NCBI GenBank assembly: GCA_028869255.1
Contig: CP110972.1
Coordinates: forward strand, 2,361,001-2,425,000
Length of the DNA: 64,000 bases
Direction: 5' to 3'
Source of the DNA: Pseudomonas poae
GTDB lineage: Bacteria; Pseudomonadota; Gammaproteobacteria; Pseudomonadales; Pseudomonadaceae
Shown piece after piece: positions 28,155 through 37,788 of the stretch. The translations under genes were made by a program, and so were the position numbers. The notes under the pieces were generated by a model that worked only from the letters and a program-made list of their open reading frames with translations, had not been told where the DNA came from and did no database searches. Positions within the stretch are counted from its first letter, which is position 1. Every line of letters starts with the position of its first letter.

Positions 28155-29036
28155 TCAGGCCCGACGCTGACGCACCAGATGCTTGAAGCCTTCGTACACC
28201 AGCACCATCACCGCCAGCCAGATCGGAATATAGGTCAGCCATTGGGCGCCCTGGATCCCTTCGCCCAGCAGCAACGCCACTCCCAGCAACAGCACCGGCT
28301 CGACGTAGCTGAGCAAGCCGAACAGGCTGAACGCCAGCAAGCGGCTGGCAATGATATAGCTCACCAGCGCCGATGCACTGATCAGCCCCAGTATCGGGAT
28401 CAATGCATACAGCTTGGGATGGGCATCGAACACCGCAACCCCTTGTTCGCCACTGTGCACAAACCACCAGGCCACCGGCAGCATCAGCGCCATGTCCAGC
28501 CACAGGCCGCCCAGATTATCGGTCTTGAGGTATTTGCGCACGATGAAGTAGAGCGGGTAACCGATGATCACCACCAATGTCGCCCAGGAAAAACCACCGG
28601 ACTGGTACAACTCGTTGAGCACCCCCAGGGCGGCAAAAAACACGGCGATCTGTTGCAGGTGCGACAGTTGTTCACCCCACACCAGCCGCCCGGTCAGGAC
28701 CATGGTCAACGGCAGCAGGAAGTAACCCACGGATACATCCAGGCTGCGACCATTCAGCGGCGCCCACATAAACAGCCACAACTGCACGCCCAGCAAGGCG
28801 CAAGACAGCACCACGCCAGCGATCAGCCGAGGGTTGCCCGCCAACATCCGCATCAGCTCCCACACCCGCCGCCATTCGCCGCTGACGAGCATGAACACGG
28901 TCATGCAGGGCACGGTGAGCAACATGCGCCAGCCGAAAATCTCCAGGCCGCTCAATGGCGTAAGCAACGATGTGAAGTAATACATCACGGCAAACAACGC
29001 CGAGGCCGATACCGATAAAACAACACCTTTAGACAC
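28155..29036 (-). CDS. rarD: EamA-family transporter, RarD-like
   Basis: A 293-residue protein with about ten membrane spans. The N-terminal block GVVLSVSASALFAVMYYFTS, FGWRMLLTVPCM and the C-terminal YIPIWLAVMVLVYEGFKHL fit the RarD (chloramphenicol-sensitive protein) subgroup of the drug/metabolite transporter superfamily. Substrate not known. It converges on the toxin-related gene. Confidence 0.82.
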   Translation of the reverse strand: MSKGVVLSVSASALFAVMYYFTSLLTPLSGLEIFGWRMLLTVPCMTVFMLVSGEWRRVWELMRMLAGNPRLIAGVVLSCALLGVQLWLFMWAPLNGRSLDVSVGYFLLPLTMVLTGRLVWGEQLSHLQQIAVFFAALGVLNELYQSGGFSWATLVVIIGYPLYFIVRKYLKTDNLGGLWLDMALMLPVAWWFVHSGEQGVAVFDAHPKLYALIPILGLISASALVSYIIASRLLAFSLFGLLSYVEPVLLLGVALLLGEGIQGAQWLTYIPIWLAVMVLVYEGFKHLVRQRRA

Positions 29037-29184
29037 ACTGTCCTCGCGAAAACCGATTGCTGCAAAAAGAGGGGGATTTCAGGAGGGGATTATGGTGCCT
29101 GTTGCGTGAAACGGCTGCTCTGTTTTGGGGCGGATTGCGGGAAATTTTCTCACTACCCCTGGCGAAGGGGCAGTGATCTGGACT

Positions 29185-30195
29185 TTAGGGCCGTGGGAGT
29201 CGGCCTGAGACGAAGTGCCCCACATCATTGAACCCCGGTGTGGACGAATGCCCCGGTGTCACCAGCGAATCGATAAACGCCTCGTCCTGCGCCGTGATCT
29301 TCACCTCCAGCGCACCCGTGTAGGCATCCCACTGCGCCTCGGTACGCGGCCCGACAATCGCCGAACTCACGGCTGAGTTGTTCAGCACCCAGGCAATCGC
29401 AAACTCCACAATCCCCACGCCACGCCCCTGGGTGTATTGCTGAATCTGCTGGGCGATGCGCAGCGACTCCATCCGCCATTCCGTCTCCAGGATACGTTTG
29501 TCCTGGCGCGCCGCACGGCTGCCGGCTTCGGGCGTTACATCCGGCGCATACTTGCCGCTGAGCACGCCACGGGCCAACGGGCTGTAAGGCACCACGCCCA
29601 GGCCATAGGCAGCCGCGGCGGTGATCTGCTCGACCTCGGCCTGGCGGTTGACGATGTTGTACAGCGGCTGGCTGATCACCGGCTTGTCCACGCCCAGCCG
29701 CTCGGCCACGCGAATCACCTCGGCGATCCGCCAGCCGCGATAGTTGGACAGGCCCCAATAGCGGATCTTGCCCTGGCGGATCAGGTCGCCAATCGCCGAC
29801 ACCGTCACTTCCAGCGGGGTGTTGTGGTCTTCGCGGTGCAGGTAGTAGATATCCAGGTAATCGGTGTCCAGGCGAGTCAGGCTGGCGTCCAGCGCGTTGA
29901 AAATGCGCTTGCGGCTCAGGCCGCTGCGGTTCGGCAGGCCATCGGTGGGGCCAATCGCGACTTTGGACGCCACCACCCAGTCCTCACGATGACGGGCGAT
30001 GGCTTCGCCGACGATTTCTTCGGAGCGCCCGCCAGTGTAGACGTCGGCGGTGTCGATAAAATTGATGCCCTGGTCCCAGGCCTTGTCGATGATGCGCAGC
30101 GAGTCTTCGGTACTGGTCTGTTCGCCAAACATCATGGTACCCAGGGTCAACGCGCTGACCTTCAAACCGGACTCGCCCAATGTGCGGTAAATCAT
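29185..30195 (-). CDS. Aldo/keto reductase
   Basis: A 336-residue NADPH-dependent reductase of the AKR fold. The catalytic tetrad is visible: Asp in FIDTADVY, Tyr in the same motif, Lys in VVASKVAIG and His in YYLHRED. The cofactor region is PYSPLARGVLSGKY with a later SSAIVGPRTEAQWD. It resembles the AKR11/12-type YajO-like enzymes acting on aldehydes or sugars; the natural substrate is not evident. A LysR gene lies upstream on the same strand with 81 bp between. Confidence 0.9.
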   Translation of the reverse strand: MIYRTLGESGLKVSALTLGTMMFGEQTSTEDSLRIIDKAWDQGINFIDTADVYTGGRSEEIVGEAIARHREDWVVASKVAIGPTDGLPNRSGLSRKRIFNALDASLTRLDTDYLDIYYLHREDHNTPLEVTVSAIGDLIRQGKIRYWGLSNYRGWRIAEVIRVAERLGVDKPVISQPLYNIVNRQAEVEQITAAAAYGLGVVPYSPLARGVLSGKYAPDVTPEAGSRAARQDKRILETEWRMESLRIAQQIQQYTQGRGVGIVEFAIAWVLNNSAVSSAIVGPRTEAQWDAYTGALEVKITAQDEAFIDSLVTPGHSSTPGFNDVGHFVSGRLPRP

Positions 30196-30276
30196 GCAAA
30201 GCTCCTTGCGGCTGTGAAACGTGCGCTATGCAATACCAGAGTCAAGGGCTCTGGAACAAGCCCAGCAGGTGATTCT

Positions 30277-31179
30277 TCATTCTGCCAGCAAGGTCCGACA
30301 GCGCTCCTGTAAAAATCGATGCAGCACTTTCACCCGTTCCGACACCTGCAGGCGATGAGGGCACATCAGGTTGAAAGGCGTGGGTTCGCCTTGCCATTCA
30401 GGCAACAGCGGCACCAGCCGTCCGGCCTTGATGTCGCGGGCAATATCAAGGTTGGCCTTGTAGGCGATGCCGTGGCCGGCCAGGGCCCAGCGCCGCACGA
30501 TTTCACCGTCGTCGCTGAGGTAATCACCGGTGACCTCGACCTCCTGCAGCACTGCGCCCTGACGAAAATACCAGGTGCTGTTGGCCCGCCCCCGGCGCAT
30601 ATAGCGCAGCGTACTGTGCCCGGCCAAATCGGCAGGCGTACGCGGCGTACCGTGGCGGGCCAGGTAGCCTGGGCTGGCGCAGGGAATGCGATGGTGGCCG
30701 GGAACCACCGGCAGCGCCACCAGGCTGGAATCCTGGGGCACGCCAAAGCGCAGGGCGATGTCGACCGTGTCGCGGAACAAATCGGCATTGCTGTCGTTGA
30801 GCAATAGCTGCAGGCGGATGTTCGGGTGTTCGAGTTTGAACTCATCCAGCCAGCCCAGCAGCACATTGCGCCCGAAATCCGAGGGGGCCGCCAACTGCAA
30901 CAAGCCGCTGAGGCTCTGGCCTTGCTGTTTGATCGCTTGCTCGCCTTCAGACAGCGCCTCCAGCGCCACGCGCACGCTGTCCAGGTAACGCCGGCCTTCC
31001 TCGGTGAGGCGCATGCTGCGGGTCGAGCGCGCCAGCAGGCGCATGCCCAGCCGGGTTTCGAGGCGTTTGAGGGCGATACTCGCCGCCGCCGGTGTCAGGC
31101 TGAGGCTACGTGCGGCCGCCGACAGGCTGCCCGTATCGGCGGTGCGCACGAAGACCTCAAGGTCGAGGATTGAGCTCAT
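30277..31179 (-). CDS. LysR-family transcriptional regulator
   Basis: A 300-residue LysR protein with the HTH in LEVFVRTADTGSLSAAARSL, then SLTPAAASIALKRLETRLG. It belongs to the CrgA/AaeR-like branch, judging from RSTRSMRLTEEGRRYL. It is divergent from an SDR gene across 100 bp and is the likely regulator of that gene, possibly also of the aldo/keto reductase behind it. Confidence 0.92.
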   Translation of the reverse strand: MSSILDLEVFVRTADTGSLSAAARSLSLTPAAASIALKRLETRLGMRLLARSTRSMRLTEEGRRYLDSVRVALEALSEGEQAIKQQGQSLSGLLQLAAPSDFGRNVLLGWLDEFKLEHPNIRLQLLLNDSNADLFRDTVDIALRFGVPQDSSLVALPVVPGHHRIPCASPGYLARHGTPRTPADLAGHSTLRYMRRGRANSTWYFRQGAVLQEVEVTGDYLSDDGEIVRRWALAGHGIAYKANLDIARDIKAGRLVPLLPEWQGEPTPFNLMCPHRLQVSERVKVLHRFLQERCRTLLAE

Positions 31180-31279
31180 TTGTAAAAATCCTTTAAAGAT
31201 CTTGTCGTTTTACCGGGATTTTTCGCCGATTGCCAAACTGGGAAGATGAACGCTCACTTTCTGAACCAGGACATTTCCC

Positions 31280-31984
31280 ATGACTTCTTCCCTCAAGGGT
31301 AAAACCGTCGTCGTAATCGGCGGCAGCAGCGGTATCGGCGCCGCCGTGGCCAAGGCCGCCGCCGCCTGTGGTGCCCAGGTGGTGCTGGCGGGGCGCCGCC
31401 TGACGTCGGGTGTGGACAACGGCCTGCGCAGCGAGCCGGTGGATGTCACCGACGCCGCCTCCCTGCAACGGCTGTTCGAGGCCGTCGGGCGCTTTGATCA
31501 TCTGGTGTATACCTCCGGTCCGTCGGTGCGCGCCAAGCCGCTGGCCGAGACCGATCTGGATGAGGCCCAGGAGAACTTCAATGTAAAACTCTGGGGCTCG
31601 CTGCGGGCGATTCAGCTGGCACTGCCGTTTCTCGACGAGCGCGGCAGCATCAGCCTGACCTCCGGGCAATTGGGCCGCAAACTGGCAGCGGGCCAGTTCA
31701 TCAAGACTGGCATCAACGCCGCGACTGAAGCACTCGGCAAGCAACTGGCCAAGGAGTTGGCGCCGCGCCGGGTCAATGTGATCAGCCCGGGGGTGATTGA
31801 TACGCCGGCGTATGCGGGGCTCGCCGAAGAACAGCGCCTGGCGATGTTTGCCAAAGCCGGTGCCGCGTTGCCGGTCGGCCGGGTAGGGCAGGCTGAGGAG
31901 GTGGCGGCGGGGTATGTGCTGGCCATGGAGAATGGCTTTATGACCGGCGCGGTGATCGATATCGACGGCGGCGGCCTGCTGTAA
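31280..31984 (+). CDS. Atypical short-chain dehydrogenase/reductase lacking the YxxxK motif
   Basis: A 234-residue Rossmann protein. The cofactor loop GGSSGIGAAVAKAAA and AGRR after the second strand indicate NADP(H) binding. The active-site Ser region is ISLTSGQ and the late motif is VNVISPGVIDTPAY. Where classical SDRs have Tyr-x-x-x-Lys, this sequence reads KTGIN (within GQFIKTGINAATEAL), so both catalytic residues are replaced. It belongs to a divergent SDR subgroup or has lost oxidoreductase activity. The reading frame is intact across the site. Divergent from a LysR regulator. Confidence 0.85.
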   Translation: MTSSLKGKTVVVIGGSSGIGAAVAKAAAACGAQVVLAGRRLTSGVDNGLRSEPVDVTDAASLQRLFEAVGRFDHLVYTSGPSVRAKPLAETDLDEAQENFNVKLWGSLRAIQLALPFLDERGSISLTSGQLGRKLAAGQFIKTGINAATEALGKQLAKELAPRRVNVISPGVIDTPAYAGLAEEQRLAMFAKAGAALPVGRVGQAEEVAAGYVLAMENGFMTGAVIDIDGGGLL

Positions 31985-32013
31985 ACACAAGGGCTAACTG
32001 TGGGGGCTGGCTT

Positions 32014-32105
32014 GTGTGGGAGCGGGCTTGCTCGCGAAGGCGGAGTGTCAGTCAATCTATCAGGCGACTGAACCAACGCCTTCGCGAGCAAGCCCGCTCC
32101 CACAC
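32014..32105. repeat. REPIN (paired inverted REP sequences)
   Basis: GTGTGGGAGCGGGCTTGCTC continuing GCGAAGGCG, a ~35-base centre, and its exact inverse ending GCTCCCACAC. This is the P. fluorescens-type REP pair found in intergenic spaces, mobilised in trans by RAYT transposases. None is encoded in the window. It lies between the SDR stop and the convergent MFS gene. Confidence 0.9.
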
Positions 32106-32114
32106 TGACCTGAC

Positions 32115-33425
32115 TCAGGCTTTCAAGGTCCGCGTCATGCGCAGGGCAAGCACACTGCCGGCGACAATCACCGCTGCCAACAGGTACAAGGCCACATCCG
32201 TGGACCCGGTGGCATCCTTCACAAAGCCGACGATATACGGGCTGAGGAAGCCTGCCATCTGGCCCATGGAGTTGATCAGCGCCAAACCGCCGGCCGCTGC
32301 GCCCGCGCTGAGCATAGCGGTGGGCACCGGCCAGAACATCGGCAGGCCGGTGAGGGCGCCCATGGTGGCGATGGTCAGGCCGAGGATGGCGATGGCGGGG
32401 GTCGTCGCGAAATTCACGGCGATCACCAGGCCGATGGCGCCCATCAACATCGGCACCACCAAGTGCCAGCGGCGCTCTTTGCGCAGGTCGGCCGAGCGGC
32501 CCACCAGCAGCATGAACACCGCCGCCAGCAGATACGGAATCGCACTGAGCCAGCCGATCACCAGGTTATCGCTGAAACCGAGGTTCTTGATGATCGACGG
32601 CAGCCAGAAGTTGATCGCGTACACGCCGCTCTGGATGCAGAAGTAGATCAGGCCGAACGCCCAGATTGCCGGGTTCTTGAACACTTCGGCCAGCGAGTCG
32701 GTGCTGGTTTTCGGCTTGTTCGCAAGGTCGGTGGCTTGGTCGGCTTCCAGCACAGCGCGCTCATGCGGCTTGAGCCACTTGGCGTGGGCGAAGCTGTCGC
32801 TGAGCAGGAAGTAGGCAAGGGCGCCGAGGATCACGGTCGGGATGCCCTGCAGCAGGAACATCCACTGCCAGCCTGCCAAACCGCCTTGGCCGGCGGCGAA
32901 ATGGTTGAGGATCCAACCGGAAAACGGGCTGCCGAGCAACCCGGACACCGGGATCGCCGACATGAACAACGCCATGATCCGCCCACGGCGGAACGTCGGG
33001 AACCACTGCGAGAGGTACAGCACCACACCGGGGAAGAAGCCGGCTTCGGCGGCACCGGTAAACAGGCGCAAGGTGTAGAAATGCGTCGGCGTGGTGACGA
33101 ACAGCAAGCAGGTGGACAAGGTGCCCCAGACGATCATCATCAAGGCGATCCAGCGCCGTGGACCGAATTTGGTCAGCGCCAGGTTGCTCGGCACGCCGCA
33201 CAGCACGTAGCCGATAAAGAAGATCCCGGCACCCAGGCCGTACACGGTTTCGCTGAATTTCAGTGCATCGAGCATCTGCAACTTGGCAAAGCCAACGTTT
33301 ACCCGGTCGAGGTAATTGAACAGATAGCAGATGAAAATGAAGGGAATCAGGCGCAGGGTAATGCGCTTGTAGATGGCGTTTTTATCGTCATCGGTGGCCA
33401 GTGTGGCAGCGGCGCTCTGTGACAT
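32115..33425 (-). CDS. MFS transporter, anion:cation symporter family
   Basis: A 436-residue, 12-span permease. Family motifs include YLFNYLDRVNVGFAKLQM near the N-terminus and GVPSNLALTKFGPRRWIALMM (the D/G-R loop). These place it in the ACS branch that takes up organic anions such as glucarate, galactonate, tartrate or phthalate. It is divergent from a CdaR-type sugar-diacid regulator and near a glycerate kinase, so glycerate or an aldarate is the probable substrate. Confidence 0.9.
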   Translation of the reverse strand: MSQSAAATLATDDDKNAIYKRITLRLIPFIFICYLFNYLDRVNVGFAKLQMLDALKFSETVYGLGAGIFFIGYVLCGVPSNLALTKFGPRRWIALMMIVWGTLSTCLLFVTTPTHFYTLRLFTGAAEAGFFPGVVLYLSQWFPTFRRGRIMALFMSAIPVSGLLGSPFSGWILNHFAAGQGGLAGWQWMFLLQGIPTVILGALAYFLLSDSFAHAKWLKPHERAVLEADQATDLANKPKTSTDSLAEVFKNPAIWAFGLIYFCIQSGVYAINFWLPSIIKNLGFSDNLVIGWLSAIPYLLAAVFMLLVGRSADLRKERRWHLVVPMLMGAIGLVIAVNFATTPAIAILGLTIATMGALTGLPMFWPVPTAMLSAGAAAGGLALINSMGQMAGFLSPYIVGFVKDATGSTDVALYLLAAVIVAGSVLALRMTRTLKA

Positions 33426-33586
33426 GGGAGTCTCTCTTTATTATGATTTTTGGCGATGCGCAGGTAACGTTGATCGCCCAAAGAGTCTCGACCACCTTGC
33501 AGGGTGCTGTCTTTGTGCTTGCGCACAGTGAAGCATCAATTGCGCTGTGCCTGTGACCAACCCGTCGTTTCAAGGAAATTAGAACC

Positions 33587-34693
33587 ATGTTCGAGCTGGA
33601 TCATGACCTGGCACAGGATATTGTCGATCGCACCATGGCGATCCTGCCCTACAACGTCAATGTCATGGACAGCCAGGGCCTGATTCTCGGAAGCGGCGAG
33701 CCGGAGCGCATCAATACCCGCCACGAAGGCGCGCAGCTGGTGCTGGCCAATGGACGCGTGGTGGAAATCGACGGGCAGACCGCCAAGCATCTCAAGGGCG
33801 TGCAGCCTGGGATCAACCTGCCATTGATGCACGATCAGCGCCTGATCGGTGTGCTCGGCATCACCGGTGAGCCGGAAGGGCTGCGCACCTATGCCGAGCT
33901 GGTGCGCATGACCGCCGAAATGCTGGTCAGCCATCGCCACCAGCAGGTCGAGCAACAATGGCGGCGCCAGCGCTGCGACGACTTGCTGGCCTTGCTGCTG
34001 GCCGACAGCGGCGACTCTCCGCGCCTGGTAGACGAGGCCCAGCAACTGGGCCTCAAGCCGCAGCTGGCACGCACGCCGTACCTGTTCGAGCTGGGCGTGG
34101 GGCAATCGGCAGAGGCCTTGAGTGCCTGGCTGACGTCGCGTTATCCGGACAGCTGGTGCGTGAGTTCGGCGCAGTTTTCGTTGCTATGGTGCCGGCCTGC
34201 GTCGGTGCCGGTCGACAATTCGCGCCTGCTGGAAAAGCTTGAGGGCCAGGGCTGGAACATCCTTCGCGTGGCGGTGGGCGGGCAGGCCGATAGCTTGGCG
34301 GGCCTGCGCCGTTGTTACCGTCGGGTCGGCGACTTGCTGGCTTATGGTCGCGATGTGTTGCCGCAGTCGCGGCTGTTGACCCTGAACCGCTACCGCCTGC
34401 CGGTGATGCTCTGGCGCCATCGTAACGATGATGCGCTGGACGAACTGTTAAACCCGTTGCGCAAGGTGCTGGCCAAGGACAGCAACGGCCAGCTCATGGC
34501 CACGCTACGCAGCTGGTGCGAACACGACGGGCAAAGCCAGGCGTGTGCCGATGCCCTGGGTATCCATCGCAACAGCTTGCGTTACCGCATGGAACGCATC
34601 GCTGAACTCAGTGGCGTCGACCCGCTGACCCTGGATGGCATGCTTGCGCTGTACCTGGGTGTGCAGTTATTGCCCCAGGCTTTGTCGGAATGA
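33587..34693 (+). CDS. CdaR-family sugar-diacid regulator
   Basis: A 368-residue activator. The N-terminal sugar-diacid recognition domain reads LAQDIVDRTMAILPYNVNVM, then SQGLILGSGEPERI. The C-terminal PucR-type HTH is in LRSWCEHDGQSQACADALG, then IHRNSLRYRMERIAELSG. CdaR of E. coli activates galactarate, glucarate and glycerate genes. Here it lies between the divergent MFS permease and the co-directional glycerate kinase, so it likely controls both. Confidence 0.92.
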   Translation: MFELDHDLAQDIVDRTMAILPYNVNVMDSQGLILGSGEPERINTRHEGAQLVLANGRVVEIDGQTAKHLKGVQPGINLPLMHDQRLIGVLGITGEPEGLRTYAELVRMTAEMLVSHRHQQVEQQWRRQRCDDLLALLLADSGDSPRLVDEAQQLGLKPQLARTPYLFELGVGQSAEALSAWLTSRYPDSWCVSSAQFSLLWCRPASVPVDNSRLLEKLEGQGWNILRVAVGGQADSLAGLRRCYRRVGDLLAYGRDVLPQSRLLTLNRYRLPVMLWRHRNDDALDELLNPLRKVLAKDSNGQLMATLRSWCEHDGQSQACADALGIHRNSLRYRMERIAELSGVDPLTLDGMLALYLGVQLLPQALSE

Positions 34694-34784
34694 ACAACAA
34701 ACCCCACTCGTACTTGTGCATTGGACCGGCGTTATTGGCGGTGCCAGCTGGCAGCATGGGCGTCATAAAAACCGGAGAAAGCCC

Positions 34785-35925
34785 ATGAAAATCATCATCG
34801 CCCCCGACTCATTCAAGGACAGCCTGAGTGCCGAAGGCGTGGCCCAAGCCATTGCCCGAGGGTTGGCGCAAGTCTGGCCGGATGCACAGTTGATCCAGTG
34901 CCCGATGGCGGACGGCGGTGAAGGCACAGTGGATGCGGTGCTCGCGGCCTGCAACGGCGAGTTGCGACGCGAGGCCGTGCGTGGGCCGCTGGGCGGTACG
35001 GTTGAGGCCCGTTGGGGCTGGTTGGCCGACAGCCACACCGCCATTATCGAAATGGCCGAAGCCAGTGGCCTGCAACTGGTGCCACCGGGCCAGCGCGATG
35101 CGTGCTCCAGTAGCACCTACGGCACCGGTGAACTGATTCGCGCGGCGCTGGATCTGGGGGGCGCAGCGCATCATCCTGGCGATTGGCGGCAGCGCGACCA
35201 ACGATGGCGGTGCGGGCGCGATGCAGGCGTTGGGTGTGCAGCTATTGGACGCTGACCGACAAGCGTTGGCGCCGGGTGGCCTGGCGTTGGCCCGTCTGGC
35301 GCATATCAACCTGCAAAATCTCGACCCACGTTTGGCCGAGGTGCGTTTTGAGATTGCGGCGGATGTGAATAATCCTCTGTGTGGTCCGCAGGGCGCCTCG
35401 GCGATTTTCGGCCCGCAGAAGGGCGCCAACCCTGAGCAAGTGCAACAGTTGGATGCTGCGCTTGGGCACTTCGCTGACCTTTGCGCCCAGGTACTGCCCC
35501 GGGATGTGCGGGATGAGCCGGGCAGTGGCGCCGCTGGTGGCTTGGGGTTTGCCGCCAAGGCGTTTCTGGGGGCGCAATTTCGCGCTGGCGTGGAAGTGGT
35601 GGCTGAGCTGGTTGGGCTGGACCAGGCGGTACGCGGGGCGGATCTGGTGTTCACGGGGGAGGGGCGTTTTGACGCGCAGACGTTGCGTGGTAAAACGCCG
35701 TTTGGCGTGGCGCGTGTGGCGCAGCGTCATGGTGTGCCGGTGATTGTGATTGCCGGGACTTTGGGGGACGGTTATGAGCAGATGTATGCGCATGGGGTGG
35801 ATGCCGCGTTTGCTTTGCCTTCTGGGCCGATGAGTCTGGAGCAGGCGTGCACGGAGGCGCCGCGGTTGTTGTGTGAGCGGGCGGTGGATATTGCGCGGGT
35901 TTGGTGGGTGGCTGGGGGGCGCTGA
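34785..35925 (+). CDS. garK: Glycerate kinase (GarK/GlxK family), with a one-base frameshift
   Basis: Phosphorylates D-glycerate to 2-phosphoglycerate at the end of glucarate/galactarate breakdown. The start MKIIIAPDSFKDSLSAEGVA and CPMADGGEGTVDA are diagnostic of the family. The frame breaks in a G6 run at 35156-35161; removing one G gives ...ALDLGAQRIILAIGGSATNDGG... and 379 residues, close to E. coli GarK (381). The second part holds PLCGPQGASAIFGPQKGA, GSGAAGGLG and FTGEGRFDAQT. GGAGAAAG precedes the ATG at 34785. Confidence 0.9.
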
Positions 35926-35943
35926 GGGCTGAGGGCTGAGTGT

Positions 35944-36730
35944 ATATCCGTTATTTGTGTAATGGCGGGGATTGGTTCCGCTCTTACAGCGGGTCACTTT
36001 TGGAAGAGCGCCAAAAGTAACCAAAAACGCTTTGCCCCATCACTCGGCACCTCGCCTCCGGCTCGGTGTGCCCGAACGCAGGCTTGAATCCGTGGGCCGC
36101 CGCGATGGGCCATCCATGGCCCAGCGCGGCTAACCCGGCGTCCTGCCGGGTTGCCCACGGATTCAAGCCTGCGTTCGGCCAGCGTGATTGACGGGGCGTC
36201 TCAGATCAAAGTCAAAAGCAGAGCACGGCGGCCTGGTAGCCGACCTGAGTGGTGTAGATCAAAAGCGGGCTTTTCTGTGGGAGCTGGCTTGCCTGCGATG
36301 CTGGCAACTCGGTACATCAGGCACACCGAGTTGATGCCATCGCAGGCAAGCCAGCTCCCACACTTGACCGAGGTCGGCTGTCAGGCCGCCTCGCTTTGCT
36401 TTGTTTTTGATCTGGCCCTTACATCATTACCGCTGACGAAGTCAGCGATCTTTTGCGCTTTTGATCTTGATCCTTGGCGCCCCGTAAAACACGCTGGCCG
36501 CACGCAGGCTTGAATCCGTGGATAACCCGGCAGGACGCCGGGTTAGCCGCGCTGGGCCAAGGATGGCCCATCGCGGCGGCCCACGGATTCAAGTCTGCGT
36601 GCGGGCACACCGAGCCGGAGGCGAGGTGCCGAGTGTTGGGGCAAGAGCGTTTTGCTTACTTTTGCGCTCTTCAAAAGTGAGCCGCTGTAAGAGCGGAACC
36701 AATATCAGCCGTTACCCAAATAACGGATAT
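35944..36730. repeat. Composite palindromic intergenic repeat, copy 1
   Basis: About 790 bases without a real gene, built as nested inverted repeats. The outer arms (ATATCCGTTATTTG... and its inverse) and GGTTCCGCTCTTACAGCGG blocks face each other. Inside are inverted CTCGGCACCTCGCCTCCGGC blocks, a GATGGGCCATC/ATGGCCCA palindrome pair and, at the centre, a REPIN. The same element occurs at 60397-61206 in opposite orientation. Open frames inside it are artefacts of symmetry. Confidence 0.85.
36276..36362. repeat. REPIN at the centre of composite repeat copy 1
   Basis: TGTGGGAGCTGGCTTGCCTG then CGATG, a ~37-base centre, and CATCGCAGGCAAGCCAGCTC then CCACA. A second REP sequence type, differing from that at 32014 (GAGCTGGCTTGCCTGCGATG versus GAGCGGGCTTGCTCGCGAAG). 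Confidence 0.9.
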
Positions 36731-36739
36731 GCCCCACAC

Positions 36740-36910
36740 ATGCCCCCTAAACCGAGCGCCCACTTGTATTGGCTGGTGATGGACAACGAACGCCGCCTGC
36801 AACTGGTCGCTGTGCATGGCGCTGAGGTGGTCGGCCAACTCGGCCTGGAACAATACCTGCGTGTGCACCAGGCCCCGTTCGGCATGACGCGCCTGCGCCA
36901 ATCGGCTTAA
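36740..36910 (+). CDS. Small hypothetical protein (56 aa)
   Basis: A short frame starting at ATG 36740, just outside the composite repeat, reading MPPKPSAHLYWLVMDNERRL and ending FGMTRLRQSA. Composition is protein-like (two beta strands and a helix) and unlike the repeat. It overlaps the convergent racemase stop by four bases. No function recognised; it could be a non-coding frame. Confidence 0.45.
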   Translation: MPPKPSAHLYWLVMDNERRLQLVAVHGAEVVGQLGLEQYLRVHQAPFGMTRLRQSA

Positions 36911-37599
36911 TCCTGCAAGGCAAACGCCACCGCAGCCCGCGCATGCAGCTCGGTAGTGTCCAGCAGCGGCAGGTCGCTGTGTTCGGGTTTGACCAGCAAG
37001 CTGATTTCCGTGCACCCGAGGATGATCGCCTGGGCACCGCGTGCGGCCAGGGACTCGATCACTCGCAGGTAAACCTCACGTGACGCATCGCTGATCACGC
37101 CGACACACAACTCGTCATAGATGATTCGGTGCACCGCTTGGCGTTCCTCCGCGTCCGGCACCAGTACGTTCAGGCCCTGGGCGGCCAGGCGCGACTTGAG
37201 AAAGTCCTGCTCCATGGTGAAGGCGGTGCCCAGCAGGCCGACCGTCAGGGTACCGGCTGCTACGGCCGCCGCACCGGCGGCATCGGCGATATGCAGGAAC
37301 GGTATCGACACCGCCGCCTCGATGCGCGGCGCCACCCGGTGCATGGTGTTGGTACACAGCACCACACACTCGGCGCCCCCGGCCTGCAGGCGGCGGGCCG
37401 CGTCTTCCAGGATCAGCGCGGTGTCGTCCCAGCGCCCGGCATGCTGGGCCTGTTCCACCGGGCCGAAGTCCACGCTGTACATCAACACCTGCGCCGAGCG
37501 CAGCGGGCCGAGCTGGTCGCGCACGCGCTGATTGATGATGCGGTAATACTCGGCGCTGGACTCCCAGCTCATGCCGCCGATTAGGCCGATGGTACGCAT
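36907..37599 (-). CDS. Aspartate/glutamate racemase family protein
   Basis: A 230-residue cofactor-independent racemase. The start MRTIGLIGGMSWESSAEYYR is typical, and the two catalytic cysteines are in VLCTNTMHRVA and ILGCTEISLL. It resembles the broad-specificity amino-acid racemase YgeA more than MurI. The ATG has AGGAGC before it. Substrate probably aspartate or a related amino acid; not tested here. Confidence 0.9.
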   Translation of the reverse strand: MRTIGLIGGMSWESSAEYYRIINQRVRDQLGPLRSAQVLMYSVDFGPVEQAQHAGRWDDTALILEDAARRLQAGGAECVVLCTNTMHRVAPRIEAAVSIPFLHIADAAGAAAVAAGTLTVGLLGTAFTMEQDFLKSRLAAQGLNVLVPDAEERQAVHRIIYDELCVGVISDASREVYLRVIESLAARGAQAIILGCTEISLLVKPEHSDLPLLDTTELHARAAVAFALQD

Positions 37600-37788
37600 G
37601 CGATGCTCCTGACAAGGAAAGTCGCTTCACCTTACCCAGCGCCCGCCCAATAGTCATATGCAGTTGTCGGCCAAATCACCGGAGCAGTTTCACATCGGGC
37701 TGTATGGGCGCAGGCGTTAATCATACGGCCGGCCGCCGCATCTGCCATGATCAAGCCTCGCAACCTGGCTCACCCAAGGAGATCCGCA

